From CAWFKW01 sp964568655 (GTDB taxonomy: Bacteria; Bacteroidota; Ignavibacteria; Tepidaquicellales; OLB5), in the NCBI GenBank assembly GCA_964568655.1, contig CAZMRG010000056.1:1-19530 (forward strand): a stretch of DNA of 19,530 bases. Direction: 5' to 3'. The position numbers and the translations under genes were made by a program. Within the stretch, counting starts at the first letter, position 1; each line of letters starts with the position of its first letter. A model generated the notes under the pieces. That model was not told the origin of the DNA, did not search any database, and was given only the letters and a program-made list of their open reading frames with translations. This document shows, one piece after another, positions 1-6,060 of the stretch.

Positions 1-270
1 ATGCACGGCCCGGACGGAACAGATTATAACAATAAAATTGTCTTTAGCGAGATCCTGAAGCCCGAAAAACTGGTTTACACTCATGTATCCGGTCCTATAT
101 TTGAGTCAACCGTAACTTTTGAGGAAATTGACGGAAAAACAAAGGTCACAATGCGCGCAGTGTTTGAATCAGTTGACGTACTTGAATACGCAATTAAACA
201 ATTCAGCGCTGTTGAAGGCGCTAAACAAACATTCGGAAGACTTGCTGACTATTTGGAGAAGGTGAAATAA
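1..270 (+). CDS. SRPBCC/AHSA1-family protein, 5'-truncated
   Basis: The 89 visible residues are the C-terminal half of an Activator-of-Hsp90-ATPase-homology (AHSA1) SRPBCC domain, a helix-grip fold that encloses a hydrophobic ligand pocket. The opening MHGPDGTDY, then IVFSEILKPEKLVYTH and the TVTFEEIDGKTKVTMRAVF strands, match the order of the family. In complete members MHGPDG follows a strand such as WRFV, so the ATG at base 1 is most likely an internal methionine and the gene begins outside the window. The C-terminal helix (YAIKQFSAVEGAKQTFGRL) is intact. A strong intrinsic terminator follows 17 bases after the stop, so this gene ends its transcript. The ligand is not predictable. The family is often encoded next to an ArsR-type regulator, which would lie outside the window. 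Confidence 0.85.
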   Translation: MHGPDGTDYNNKIVFSEILKPEKLVYTHVSGPIFESTVTFEEIDGKTKVTMRAVFESVDVLEYAIKQFSAVEGAKQTFGRLADYLEKVK

Positions 271-286
271 AATATATTGAATGTAG

Positions 287-317
287 GTCAAAGGCATGCC
301 TTTGACATTATTTTTTT
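287..317 (+). terminator. Intrinsic terminator after the SRPBCC gene
   Basis: A perfect 20-bp palindrome at 287-306 (arms GTCAAAGG and CCTTTGAC around CATG) is followed by ATTA and seven consecutive T (311-317). This is the standard layout of a Rho-independent terminator for rightward transcription. The next gene begins at 335, so its Shine-Dalgarno (324-330) lies just past the T-run. Confidence 0.8.
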
Positions 318-323
318 GAAATC

Positions 324-330
324 AAGGAGG
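324..330 (+). promoter_or_regulatory. Strong Shine-Dalgarno for the DoxX gene
   Basis: AAGGAGG lies four bases before the ATG at 335. It is one of the few near-perfect ribosome binding sites in the window; many neighbouring genes have only an A/T-rich leader. Confidence 0.75.
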
Positions 331-334
331 AACC

Positions 335-769
335 ATGGCAGAAGATAATATCTTTTCAAAATGGAAGAGTTTAAGCCCTGAGATACTAAGCCTGCTCAGA
401 ATTGTAGCCGCTCTTGTATTTATGTCTGTCGGTACAATGAAGCTGTTTGCCTTCCCGGCCGGCTTACCGCCGAATGGCGGAACCGTTCCCCTTTTTACTC
501 AGTTAGGTTTGGCCGGCGTTCTGGAAGTATTTGGCGGCGGTTTGATACTCATCGGGCTCTTAACAAGACCGGTAGCATTCATACTTTCCGGCGAAATGGC
601 TGTTGCATATTTCCAGGGACACTATCCGGTCAGCTTCTGGCCGGCGATCAACATGGGGATTCCCGCATTTATTTATTGTTTCCTTTGGCTGTACTTTTCG
701 GCTGCAGGCGCGGGGCCGTGGAGCATTGATGCAATAATGTCGAAACGAAGATCAGGTTCGGCTGAATAA
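335..769 (+). CDS. DoxX family membrane protein
   Basis: A 144-residue integral membrane protein with about four hydrophobic segments (roughly residues 18-36, 55-76, 78-98 and 104-125). The pattern LLRIVAALVFMSVGTMKLF near the start, followed by GVLEVFGGGLILIGLLTRP and GEMAVAYF, is typical of DoxX (PF07681). The family has been linked in some bacteria to thiol/oxidative stress and to quinone-associated redox membrane complexes, but most members have no assigned reaction. The start is fixed by AAGGAGG four bases upstream. The SnoaL-like gene follows 41 bases later on the same strand and may share the transcript. A second DoxX-like gene occurs at 2444. Confidence 0.9.
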   Translation: MAEDNIFSKWKSLSPEILSLLRIVAALVFMSVGTMKLFAFPAGLPPNGGTVPLFTQLGLAGVLEVFGGGLILIGLLTRPVAFILSGEMAVAYFQGHYPVSFWPAINMGIPAFIYCFLWLYFSAAGAGPWSIDAIMSKRRSGSAE

Positions 770-777
770 GATAATTT

Positions 778-803
778 TATAAATAAGATATTATAAATAA
801 GGA
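778..803 (+). repeat. 13-bp tandem duplication in a leader
   Basis: TTATAAATAAG occurs at 778-788 and again at 791-801, an offset of 13 bases. It lies in the short spacer between the DoxX and SnoaL-like genes, and the second copy supplies the weak AAGGAC ribosome-binding region before the ATG at 811. It looks like a slippage duplication. Confidence 0.6.
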
Positions 804-810
804 CAAAGTA

Positions 811-1245
811 ATGAACAGCGAATCTGAAATACATAAGATAATTAATGATTCAATAGAAGCAATCCGAGCTAAGAATATTGAAAAGCTTATGCCCGGTTAT
901 GCGCCTGATGTTGTGCAATTTGACGTTGTAGACCCTCTGCAGTATAAAGGCTCCGATGGGATCAAAAAGAGAATGAATGATTGGTTCTCTTCTTTTAAGA
1001 GCCCGATCGGTTATGATGTCCGCGAGCTCGAAATAACAGCATCCGAAAACATAGCTTTCTGTCATAGCCTTAACGGAGTGAACGCAATAAAAACTGACGG
1101 AGGGAAGCTGGAAATGTGGTGGCGCACAACTATGTGCTTTCGCAAAATTGGAAGCAAATGGCTTATTACACATGTTCATTCATCTGTTCCGTTCGATCCA
1201 GTCACCGGAAAAGCTTCAACAGAACTTAAGCCCGATAATATTTAA
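811..1245 (+). CDS. SnoaL-like / NTF2-fold protein
   Basis: A 144-residue soluble protein of the NTF2-like superfamily (SnoaL_3 / ketosteroid-isomerase-like type). It starts with the usual helix (IHKIINDSIEAIRAKNIEKL). Next comes the MPGYAPDVVQFDVVDPLQYKG strand-turn region, a W-F pair (DWFSSF), and the C-terminal sheet with WWRTTMCFRKIGSKWLITHVH. The family forms a cone-shaped pocket used for small-molecule binding or isomerisation; many members are of unknown function. No signal peptide is visible, so it should be cytoplasmic. Its stop codon overlaps that of the convergent regulator gene by four bases. Confidence 0.82.
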   Translation: MNSESEIHKIINDSIEAIRAKNIEKLMPGYAPDVVQFDVVDPLQYKGSDGIKKRMNDWFSSFKSPIGYDVRELEITASENIAFCHSLNGVNAIKTDGGKLEMWWRTTMCFRKIGSKWLITHVHSSVPFDPVTGKASTELKPDNI

Positions 1246-2225
1246 AGCGCCATAGCTTCTTTGTTGTACCTGTTCCTGTATTCGATTGGCGAGAGCCCTG
1301 TAAATCTTCTGAAAATATTTCTGAACGCCTTGGTATCCGAATAACCAACTTCATCCATCACCTCGGCGATATTCTTTCTGCTGGTTTCAAGATCTTTTTT
1401 GGCGGCTTCAATTTTTACTCTTTGAATATATTCCGAGACCGTGTTGCCTGTAGCTTTCTTGAACCTTCGCTCAAGGCTTCTTCTGCCCACGGCTACCAGC
1501 GCTGAGAGCTGGTCGATAGTAATTTTACCCTGGAAATTATCTTCAATAATTTCCTGCGCTCTTTTAACAGATTCATCCTTGTGATTTGTTTGTCCTTTAA
1601 ATATCATGAACAATGATTGCTGGTTCCGGTCCAGCTCTATCTCGTAAATTTTTGAGCACATTATTGCCATCTCGCGGCCCGCATATTTTTCTATCAGGTA
1701 GATAAGCAGGTTCCACATTGAGTTAGCGCCGCCGCTTGAATATATTCCGTGCTCGTCGGTGATAATTTTTTCTGAAACTAAATTCACATCAGGGAACATT
1801 TTTCTGAAATCATTTACGCCAAGCCAGTGCGTTGAGCAGCTTTTTCCTTTCAATAATCCTGTTGCTGCAAGTATGAACGAACCGACGCAAAGACTTGCAA
1901 GCTCAGCGCCATTCTTATATTGTTTGATCATCCATGAAATAAAATCTTTATTCATTTCTATTACTTTGTTCATGTCGCCGTTTACAGCGGGAACTATTAT
2001 AAGATCGGTCTTTTCAACTTCATCTATTGTTAAGTTTGGCTCGACTGTAAACAGCCCGTCATAAACCATAGGCTCTTTGGTAAGACCAACAAGTTTTATA
2101 TCAAACATCTTTGGCTTGCCCATATTCACCAGCAATTCATTTGCTCTGCTGAATGCAACAAACGAGCCTTCAATGCAACTTAACGCAACAGCGCCATTTG
2201 GTACAATAATAAATATGTGTTTCAT
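1242..2225 (-). CDS. GlxA-type AraC-family transcriptional regulator
   Basis: A 327-residue regulator with two domains. Residues about 1-190 form a DJ-1/PfpI-like (class I glutamine amidotransferase fold) sensor, with the nucleophile-elbow region ELASLCVGSFILAATGLLKG placing a cysteine at 113 and STHW at 131-134. Residues about 222-320 are an AraC double helix-turn-helix, with ITIDQLSALVAVGRRSLERR as the first unit and GYSDTKAFRNIFRRFTGLSP as the second. Full length matches the GlxA family. These proteins sense small molecules and usually activate a nearby gene. The gene is divergent from the DoxX-like gene at 2444, and three similar 9-bp half-sites lie between them, so control of that cluster and of itself is likely (inference). 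The 3' end overlaps the SnoaL-like gene by four bases. Confidence 0.92.
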   Translation of the reverse strand: MKHIFIIVPNGAVALSCIEGSFVAFSRANELLVNMGKPKMFDIKLVGLTKEPMVYDGLFTVEPNLTIDEVEKTDLIIVPAVNGDMNKVIEMNKDFISWMIKQYKNGAELASLCVGSFILAATGLLKGKSCSTHWLGVNDFRKMFPDVNLVSEKIITDEHGIYSSGGANSMWNLLIYLIEKYAGREMAIMCSKIYEIELDRNQQSLFMIFKGQTNHKDESVKRAQEIIEDNFQGKITIDQLSALVAVGRRSLERRFKKATGNTVSEYIQRVKIEAAKKDLETSRKNIAEVMDEVGYSDTKAFRNIFRRFTGLSPIEYRNRYNKEAMAL

Positions 2226-2317
2226 GAAATTATTATTTAATTAGAACTTAATAAATCCGACTCGGTTTATTTGAATCTTGCTCCATTTAAAGACGATTTA
2301 TTATATAAATCTCATAA

Positions 2318-2348
2318 CAAAATTAAGTCAATATTTTGTCGTAATCAA
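2318..2348 (-). promoter_or_regulatory. Candidate promoter of the GlxA-type regulator
   Basis: Read on the minus strand there is TTG (2348-2346), a 20-base spacer and TAATTTTG (2325-2318), matching the Bacteroidota-type -33/-7 pattern (TTTG and TAnnTTTG). It would give a leader of about 85-90 bases before the ATG at 2225. The purC gene has the same arrangement with the same 20-base spacer and the same -7 octamer. One half-site of the putative operator (2337-2345) lies inside the spacer, next to the -33 element. Confidence 0.45.
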
Positions 2349-2395
2349 CCCCTGAGATTGCCGTATTAACACCCTTTAAGTATCAAATTACGACA
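2337..2395. promoter_or_regulatory. Candidate operator with three half-sites
   Basis: TGTCGTAAT (2337-2345) is repeated as an exact inverted copy, ATTACGACA, at 2387-2395, 50 bases away. A related direct copy, TGCCGTATT (2359-2367, 7 of 9 identical), lies exactly 22 bases from the first. Spacings near two and five helical turns are usual for AraC-type proteins. The left half-site sits in the spacer of the regulator's candidate promoter, and the right one directly abuts the candidate -7 box of the DoxX-like gene. That the GlxA-type protein binds here is an inference. Confidence 0.45.
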
Positions 2396-2396
2396 T

Positions 2397-2404
2397 TATC
2401 TTTG
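2397..2404 (+). promoter_or_regulatory. Candidate -7 box for the DoxX-like gene
   Basis: TATCTTTG fits the TAnnTTTG -7 consensus of Bacteroidota and lies 39 bases before the ATG at 2444. The matching -33 region contains only TTTA (2375-2378), so the promoter looks weak on its own, which would suit an activator-dependent promoter. The identical octamer occurs at 9115-9122. Confidence 0.45.
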
Positions 2405-2443
2405 TAGTAACAAAACCAAATTAACCAAAAGGAGTAAAAAATC

Positions 2444-2890
2444 ATGCAATCTATCATTCAAAACGCTCAAATTTCACAAATCCCTGAAATTCATGCCTCA
2501 AAAGGCAAATTATGGACCGGCCGTATAATGAGCGGAATTATTGTATTATTTATGCTATTCGACTGCATCACACATTTCATAAGAACCGAACAAGTCAGAC
2601 AGGCTTTCGCTCAGCTTGGAATTCCCATTGAGCTTTCAGTCGTAATCGCCGCTATCCAGTTAGTATGTCTTATCCTCTATGTAATTCCAAAAACGTCGGT
2701 TCTTGGGGCTGTACTTTTTACCGGGTATCTTGGCGGAGCGGTATGGTCGCTGTTACTTATCGGCCAACCGGTATTCAGCCATGTGCTGTTCCCGGTTTAT
2801 TTCGGAATTATTTTGTGGGGCGGGATATTTCTGCGCAATGAATCGCTGCGCAGAATATTTCCTTTCAGAAAAGAAGAATCAGTTTTATAA
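2444..2890 (+). CDS. DoxX-like family membrane protein
   Basis: A 148-residue membrane protein with about four hydrophobic helices (roughly residues 28-46, 65-83, 88-106 and 111-130) after a polar N-terminus. GRIMSGIIVLFMLFDCITHF, the AQLGIP stretch and the ETSVLGAVL-like turn (KTSVLGAVLFTGYLGGAVWS) are typical of the DoxX-like family, a relative of the DoxX gene at 335. No reaction is known. An AAAAGGAG ribosome binding site (2427-2434) lies nine bases before the ATG. It is the first gene of a plus-strand series and is divergent from the GlxA-type regulator, so it is the likely primary target of that regulator. Confidence 0.85.
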   Translation: MQSIIQNAQISQIPEIHASKGKLWTGRIMSGIIVLFMLFDCITHFIRTEQVRQAFAQLGIPIELSVVIAAIQLVCLILYVIPKTSVLGAVLFTGYLGGAVWSLLLIGQPVFSHVLFPVYFGIILWGGIFLRNESLRRIFPFRKEESVL

Positions 2891-2903
2891 TTAACATTCA
2901 ATT

Positions 2904-2924
2904 AATAATTTAAAATTAATTTAT
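2904..2924 (+). repeat. A/T-rich leader, copy 1
   Basis: The 21 bases before the VOC start at 2926 begin AATAATTTAAAATT and end AATTTAT. Nearly the same string, with one extra T, occurs at 5087-5108 before the paralogous VOC gene at 5114. No Shine-Dalgarno is present in either leader. Confidence 0.55.
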
Positions 2925-2925
2925 C

Positions 2926-3345
2926 ATGACACAGATCGTAGGTTACATCGGGTTCGGCGGCAAGTGCCGCGAAGCTATGACATTCTATAAAGAATGTTTC
3001 GGAGGAGATTTAAATCTGCAGACAATCGGTGATTCGCCTATAGCGGAACATATGCCTCCTGACAGGAAAAATGAAATACTGCACGGCACATTAAAAAACG
3101 GCAGCGTTGTTCTTCTGGGTTCTGATATGGCCGCACCCTCCGAACTGAAAAACGGAAACAATATCCAGATGTGCGTAAACTGCAGCAGCGATGAGGAGAT
3201 AAATAACTTCTTCAATAAGCTTGCCTCAGGCGGTAAGGTGAACGACCCGGTGGGCGTTAAATTCTGGGGCGGAACTTTCGGCGCGCTTACCGACAAGTAC
3301 GGCATCAACTGGATGCTTAGCTATGACAAAAATTCAGGATATTAG
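2926..3345 (+). CDS. VOC family protein, PhnB-like (first paralogue)
   Basis: A 139-residue vicinal-oxygen-chelate (glyoxalase/bleomycin-resistance fold) protein of the PhnB-like type. The first beta-alpha-beta unit is YIGFGGKCREAMTFYKECFG and the second ends with KLASGGKVNDPVG and FGALTDKYGINWMLSYD. Such proteins are usually cytoplasmic dimers and include metalloenzymes and binding proteins; most PhnB-like members have no known substrate. It is clearly paralogous to the gene at 5114, sharing the NKL-x-GGKV and TDKYG-x-x-WM-x-SYD blocks. It follows the DoxX-like gene by 35 bases with an A/T-rich leader instead of a ribosome binding site. An antibiotic-resistance role cannot be inferred from the fold alone. 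Confidence 0.88.
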   Translation: MTQIVGYIGFGGKCREAMTFYKECFGGDLNLQTIGDSPIAEHMPPDRKNEILHGTLKNGSVVLLGSDMAAPSELKNGNNIQMCVNCSSDEEINNFFNKLASGGKVNDPVGVKFWGGTFGALTDKYGINWMLSYDKNSGY

Positions 3346-3437
3346 TTATATTGCGGGCTCTGTATTTCATTTAAAGAGCTCACTTTAAATTCAAATACAA
3401 TTAAGAAAATTATTAATCAAAGAAAGGAAATATAGTA

Positions 3438-3926
3438 ATGCAAAAGATAACCCCGTTCCTCTGGTTTGATAAAAATGCCGAAGAGGCGTTGAACTTTTAT
3501 ACATCGATATTTAAAAATTCAAAGATCGGCCCCATTTCAAGATATAATGAAGAAATGGCCAAAGCGGCAGGAATGAAAGCCGGCGATGTTTTGGTAGCGG
3601 CGTTTGAACTTGAAGGACAGCCATTCACGGCTTTAAACGGAGGCCCAATGTTTAAATTTACCGAAGCGGTTTCATTCTCAGTTGAGTGCAAAGACCAGGA
3701 AGAGGTTGACTACTTCTGGGAGAAGCTCACATCCGGCGGCGGGCAGGAATCAATGTGCGGCTGGCTTAAAGATAAATTTGGCTTATCATGGCAGATCGTC
3801 CCTAAAGAAATGGGAGAACTCATCGGGGGTAAGGACGCCGTTAAGGCAGGCAGGGCTATGCATGCAATGCTTCAGATGAAAAAGCTGGATATTCAGAAAC
3901 TAAGAGATGCTTATAACGGTAAATAA
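3438..3926 (+). CDS. VOC family protein, PF06983 type (second VOC)
   Basis: A 162-residue protein of the VOC subgroup named after 3-demethylubiquinone-9 3-methyltransferase (PF06983). The name is historical and most members are not proven methyltransferases. Diagnostic blocks are ITPFLWFDKNAEEALNFYTS, ALNGGPMFKFTEAVSFSVEC, the WEKLTSGG helix-turn, and CGWLKDKFGLSWQIVP. It has the extra C-terminal helix (GRAMHAMLQMKKLDIQKLRD) usual for this subgroup. The start follows AAAGAAAGGA about eight bases upstream. The 92-base spacer before it contains a short GCTCT/AGAGC inverted repeat but no convincing terminator, so read-through from the upstream VOC gene is possible. Confidence 0.9.
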   Translation: MQKITPFLWFDKNAEEALNFYTSIFKNSKIGPISRYNEEMAKAAGMKAGDVLVAAFELEGQPFTALNGGPMFKFTEAVSFSVECKDQEEVDYFWEKLTSGGGQESMCGWLKDKFGLSWQIVPKEMGELIGGKDAVKAGRAMHAMLQMKKLDIQKLRDAYNGK

Positions 3927-3958
3927 ATAATTAAAAATTCTTATTGAGGAATTAATAA

Positions 3959-4531
3959 ATGAAAAAACTAAAATTGCAGGTTCAAATCTCGGTTGATGGT
4001 TTTGTTGGCAGGCCTAACGGCGATCTGGACTTTATGACGTGGAGCTGGGACGACAAGATAAAAGATTATGTAAATGAACTGACTGATTCGTGCGATACAA
4101 TTCTCCTTGGAAGAAAGATGACCGATGGATTTGTATCGCACTGGACAAAAGCAGTAACTGACCCTGCCGACCAGACTTATCCGTTTGCAAAAAAGATGGT
4201 TGATTATCCAAAAGTGGTTTTCTCAAAAACATTGGATAGATCAGACTGGGCCAATACAACTTTAGCCAACGGAGACATCACTCAGGAAGTAAAAAAGATT
4301 AAAGCCAAAGGCGGCAAAGACATTATAGTCTATGGCGGCGCAGGATTTGTTTCTTCTTTGATCGAAGCCGGGCTGATTGATGAATACCATCTTTTCATGA
4401 ACCCTGCGGCAATAGGAGACGGCTTAACGATTTTCAATAAAGTTAACGGCAAATTAGATCTGAAACTTGTAAGCGTTACGCCCTTTGATTGCGGCATCAC
4501 TGAGATGATTTATACCCCGAAAGAAAATTAA
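3959..4531 (+). CDS. Dihydrofolate reductase-fold (RibD C-terminal) protein
   Basis: A 190-residue protein of the DHFR-like RibD C-terminal family (PF01872). The N-terminal strand LQVQISVDGFVGRPNGDLDF, the TILLGRKMTDGF nucleotide-binding segment, the VVFSKTL strand and IIVYGGAGFVSSLIEAGLID at about residues 121-140 follow the normal order, and the last part (FMNPAAIGDGLTIF) is also typical. The fold uses NAD(P)H, so a small-molecule reductase activity is likely, but stand-alone members are not riboflavin or folate enzymes as a rule. No RibD deaminase domain is attached. A GAGGA ribosome binding site precedes the ATG. It lies between a VOC and a DinB gene in the same direction. Confidence 0.9.
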   Translation: MKKLKLQVQISVDGFVGRPNGDLDFMTWSWDDKIKDYVNELTDSCDTILLGRKMTDGFVSHWTKAVTDPADQTYPFAKKMVDYPKVVFSKTLDRSDWANTTLANGDITQEVKKIKAKGGKDIIVYGGAGFVSSLIEAGLIDEYHLFMNPAAIGDGLTIFNKVNGKLDLKLVSVTPFDCGITEMIYTPKEN

Positions 4532-4562
4532 ATAATTTTATTAACATAAAAATAAATTTATC

Positions 4563-5057
4563 ATGGAAATAAAAACAGTAAGCAGCAGAACCTATCCCCT
4601 GATTATTTTGTATGATATGCATACAGATTACTTCCTGAAAGCTATTGAAGGGATTTCAGACAAAGACGCTCACAACAGATTGAACACTAAAGCAAACCAT
4701 ATCGAGTGGCTTACCGGCAGTCTTGTCCAGGAAAGATTTGAGTTAGCGGGCGGGTTCGGCTCTGATAAGAAACAGGGGGCTCATGAATTATTCAAAGGCC
4801 ACAAAGGTATCCAGGATAACGTTACTTATCCGTCTTTAGCTGAATTCAAAAAAGACTGGGAGGTAATCAGTCCTATACTTAGAAATGAACTTATTAACGC
4901 GGCTGATTCCAAACTTGATAGTACATTTGAAATGCCTGAAATGAAAATAACATATTTTGAAATGATAACATTTTTTACTTACCGTGAAGCAACCTGTATC
5001 GGTCAAATAATTTTGTGGCGAAGATTGCTGGGTTACCCGGGAATAAAATACGGTTAA
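4563..5057 (+). CDS. DinB-fold four-helix protein with atypical metal site
   Basis: A 164-residue protein with the DinB / YfiT-like four-helix layout: LIILYDMHTDYFLKAIEGIS as helix 1, NHIEWLTGSLVQERFELAGG as helix 2, and MITFFTYREATCIGQIILWR as the last helix. DinB-fold proteins normally bind a divalent metal through three histidines, one in helix 2 and two in an H-x3-H pattern in the last helix. Here H46 is present, but the last-helix positions read R141 and C145 (YREATCIGQ), so the usual site is incomplete. The family includes thiol-dependent S-transferases and many uncharacterised stress proteins. It may be a binding or scaffold protein rather than an enzyme. The leader is A/T-rich without a Shine-Dalgarno. 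Confidence 0.82.
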   Translation: MEIKTVSSRTYPLIILYDMHTDYFLKAIEGISDKDAHNRLNTKANHIEWLTGSLVQERFELAGGFGSDKKQGAHELFKGHKGIQDNVTYPSLAEFKKDWEVISPILRNELINAADSKLDSTFEMPEMKITYFEMITFFTYREATCIGQIILWRRLLGYPGIKYG

Positions 5058-5086
5058 GGGGTTTTTATGAGTTTGACTAATTAACC

Positions 5087-5108
5087 AATAATTTAAAATT
5101 TAATTTAT
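5087..5108 (+). repeat. A/T-rich leader, copy 2
   Basis: This string is almost identical to the leader at 2904-2924 and stands before the paralogous VOC gene at 5114. The match extends outside the coding regions, which suggests that a leader plus gene was duplicated, although A/T-rich convergence is possible. Confidence 0.5.
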
Positions 5109-5113
5109 AAAAA

Positions 5114-5554
5114 ATGCCAAAGGTAAATTCATATCTCATTTTCAACGGAACGGCCGAAGAAGCGTTCAATTTTTACAAATCGGTTTTCGGCGGCGAATTT
5201 TCCAGCGTTCAGCGCTATAAAGACATGAATGGCGCGCCATGGATGGATAAAATAACCGCAGAAGAAAAGGAAAAGATCATTCACATGTCTCTTCCAATGA
5301 ACAAAGGCGATGTTCTTATGGGATCTGATTCAATAAAAACGCTGAACCCTGACGAGACTAAAGGGAATAATTACTATGTTTGTCTTGAGCCGGATTCCAA
5401 AGGTGAAGCCGATACATTGTTTAATAAACTTTCAGCTGGCGGCAAAGTTACAATGCCCATAGGCGATGCGCCATGGAATGCATACTTCGGCATGTTTACA
5501 GATAAATACGGCGCCATCTGGATGATCAGTTACGATTACAACAAACATAAATAA
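5114..5554 (+). CDS. VOC family protein, PhnB-like (third VOC)
   Basis: A 146-residue PhnB-like VOC protein. The opening YLIFNGTAEEAFNFYKSVFG is close to the family consensus, HMSLPMNKGDVLMGSD forms the middle strands, and FNKLSAGGKVTMPIG with FGMFTDKYGAIWMISYD completes the second half. It shares these blocks with the gene at 2926, so the two are paralogues separated by the PF06983-type VOC, DHFR-fold and DinB genes. Substrate is unknown. The start has no Shine-Dalgarno; the ATG is preceded by A/T-rich sequence. The TfoX-like gene begins only nine bases after its stop, so the two are probably co-transcribed. Confidence 0.9.
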   Translation: MPKVNSYLIFNGTAEEAFNFYKSVFGGEFSSVQRYKDMNGAPWMDKITAEEKEKIIHMSLPMNKGDVLMGSDSIKTLNPDETKGNNYYVCLEPDSKGEADTLFNKLSAGGKVTMPIGDAPWNAYFGMFTDKYGAIWMISYDYNKHK

Positions 5555-5563
5555 TAAGTGATT

Positions 5564-5935
5564 ATGCCGGGAAAAAAACAACAAAGCAAAGAATACCTGG
5601 ATAAATTAGCGCTGTACGAAAAACTTGTTGCTACCAATCCGAAGATAGAGCGCAAAGGCGATACAATGCCGTATACATCTCATAACGGCAACATGTTTAC
5701 ATTATTCGATAAATCCGCCATGCTTGCAATAAGGCTGCCGGAAGAAGAAAGGGAAAACTTCATTAAAAAGTATAAAGCCAAACTGCATGAAACATATGGA
5801 ACTGTAATGAAAGAATATGTGGCAGTGCCGGATAATCTTCTGGGTAAAACAAAAGAACTAAAGAAATATTTTGATATCAGCTGGGAATATGTTCAAAGCC
5901 TCAAACCCAAAGCGACGGCGAAGAAAAAGAAATAA
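5564..5935 (+). CDS. TfoX N-terminal-domain-like protein
   Basis: A small basic protein of about 123 residues that resembles the TfoX/Sxy N-terminal domain (PF04993). The conserved pattern is a leading helix, then PYTSHNGNMFTLFDKSAMLA, a LRLP/IRLP-type strand with acidic turn, and MKEYVAVPDNLL before the last helix (YFDISWEYVQSLKPK). The tail is lysine-rich (ATAKKKK). In gamma-proteobacteria TfoX/Sxy controls competence, but stand-alone N-domain proteins in this group have no established role. An in-frame GTG lies at 5558; the ATG at 5564 is preferred because it gives the usual M-P-G start. It is the last gene before a terminator. Confidence 0.72.
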   Translation: MPGKKQQSKEYLDKLALYEKLVATNPKIERKGDTMPYTSHNGNMFTLFDKSAMLAIRLPEEERENFIKKYKAKLHETYGTVMKEYVAVPDNLLGKTKELKKYFDISWEYVQSLKPKATAKKKK

Positions 5936-5960
5936 ATTTTTTTCAATTTTTTAATTACAG

Positions 5961-5992
5961 CCGCGCTGCTTTCAGGGGTAACGCGGTTTTTT
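5961..5992 (+). terminator. Intrinsic terminator ending the VOC series
   Basis: CCGCG (5961-5965) pairs with CGCGG (5982-5986), with a small CTG/CAG inner hairpin, followed directly by six T (5987-5992). It lies 25 bases after the TfoX-like gene and is oriented for rightward transcription. The stem is short but GC-rich. Confidence 0.6.
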
Positions 5993-6028
5993 ATTTGTTT
6001 ATATATGGTTAAAGTTTCGCTCAATGTT

Positions 6029-6036
6029 TATATTTG
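6029..6036 (+). promoter_or_regulatory. Candidate -7 box for the acetyltransferase
   Basis: TATATTTG fits TAnnTTTG, follows the terminator and lies 24 bases before the ATG at 6061. No clear TTTG is found at the usual -33 distance, so this is a half-match. Confidence 0.4.
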
Positions 6037-6060
6037 ATACTTATAATAGAGTTATTTAGT

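Noticed and set aside
850..1179. Minus-strand open frame of 109 codons inside the SnoaL-like gene
   Set aside because: It lies wholly opposite a recognisable gene, has no family features, and its composition follows the sense gene.
3353..3382. GCTCT/AGAGC inverted repeat as a terminator between two VOC genes
   Set aside because: The stem is five pairs with a long A/T loop and no T-run follows, so read-through is more likely.
2926..5554. VOC genes as an acquired antibiotic-resistance cassette
   Set aside because: No integrase, transposase, attachment site or composition break is visible, and the PhnB-like and PF06983 subgroups are not known resistance determinants.
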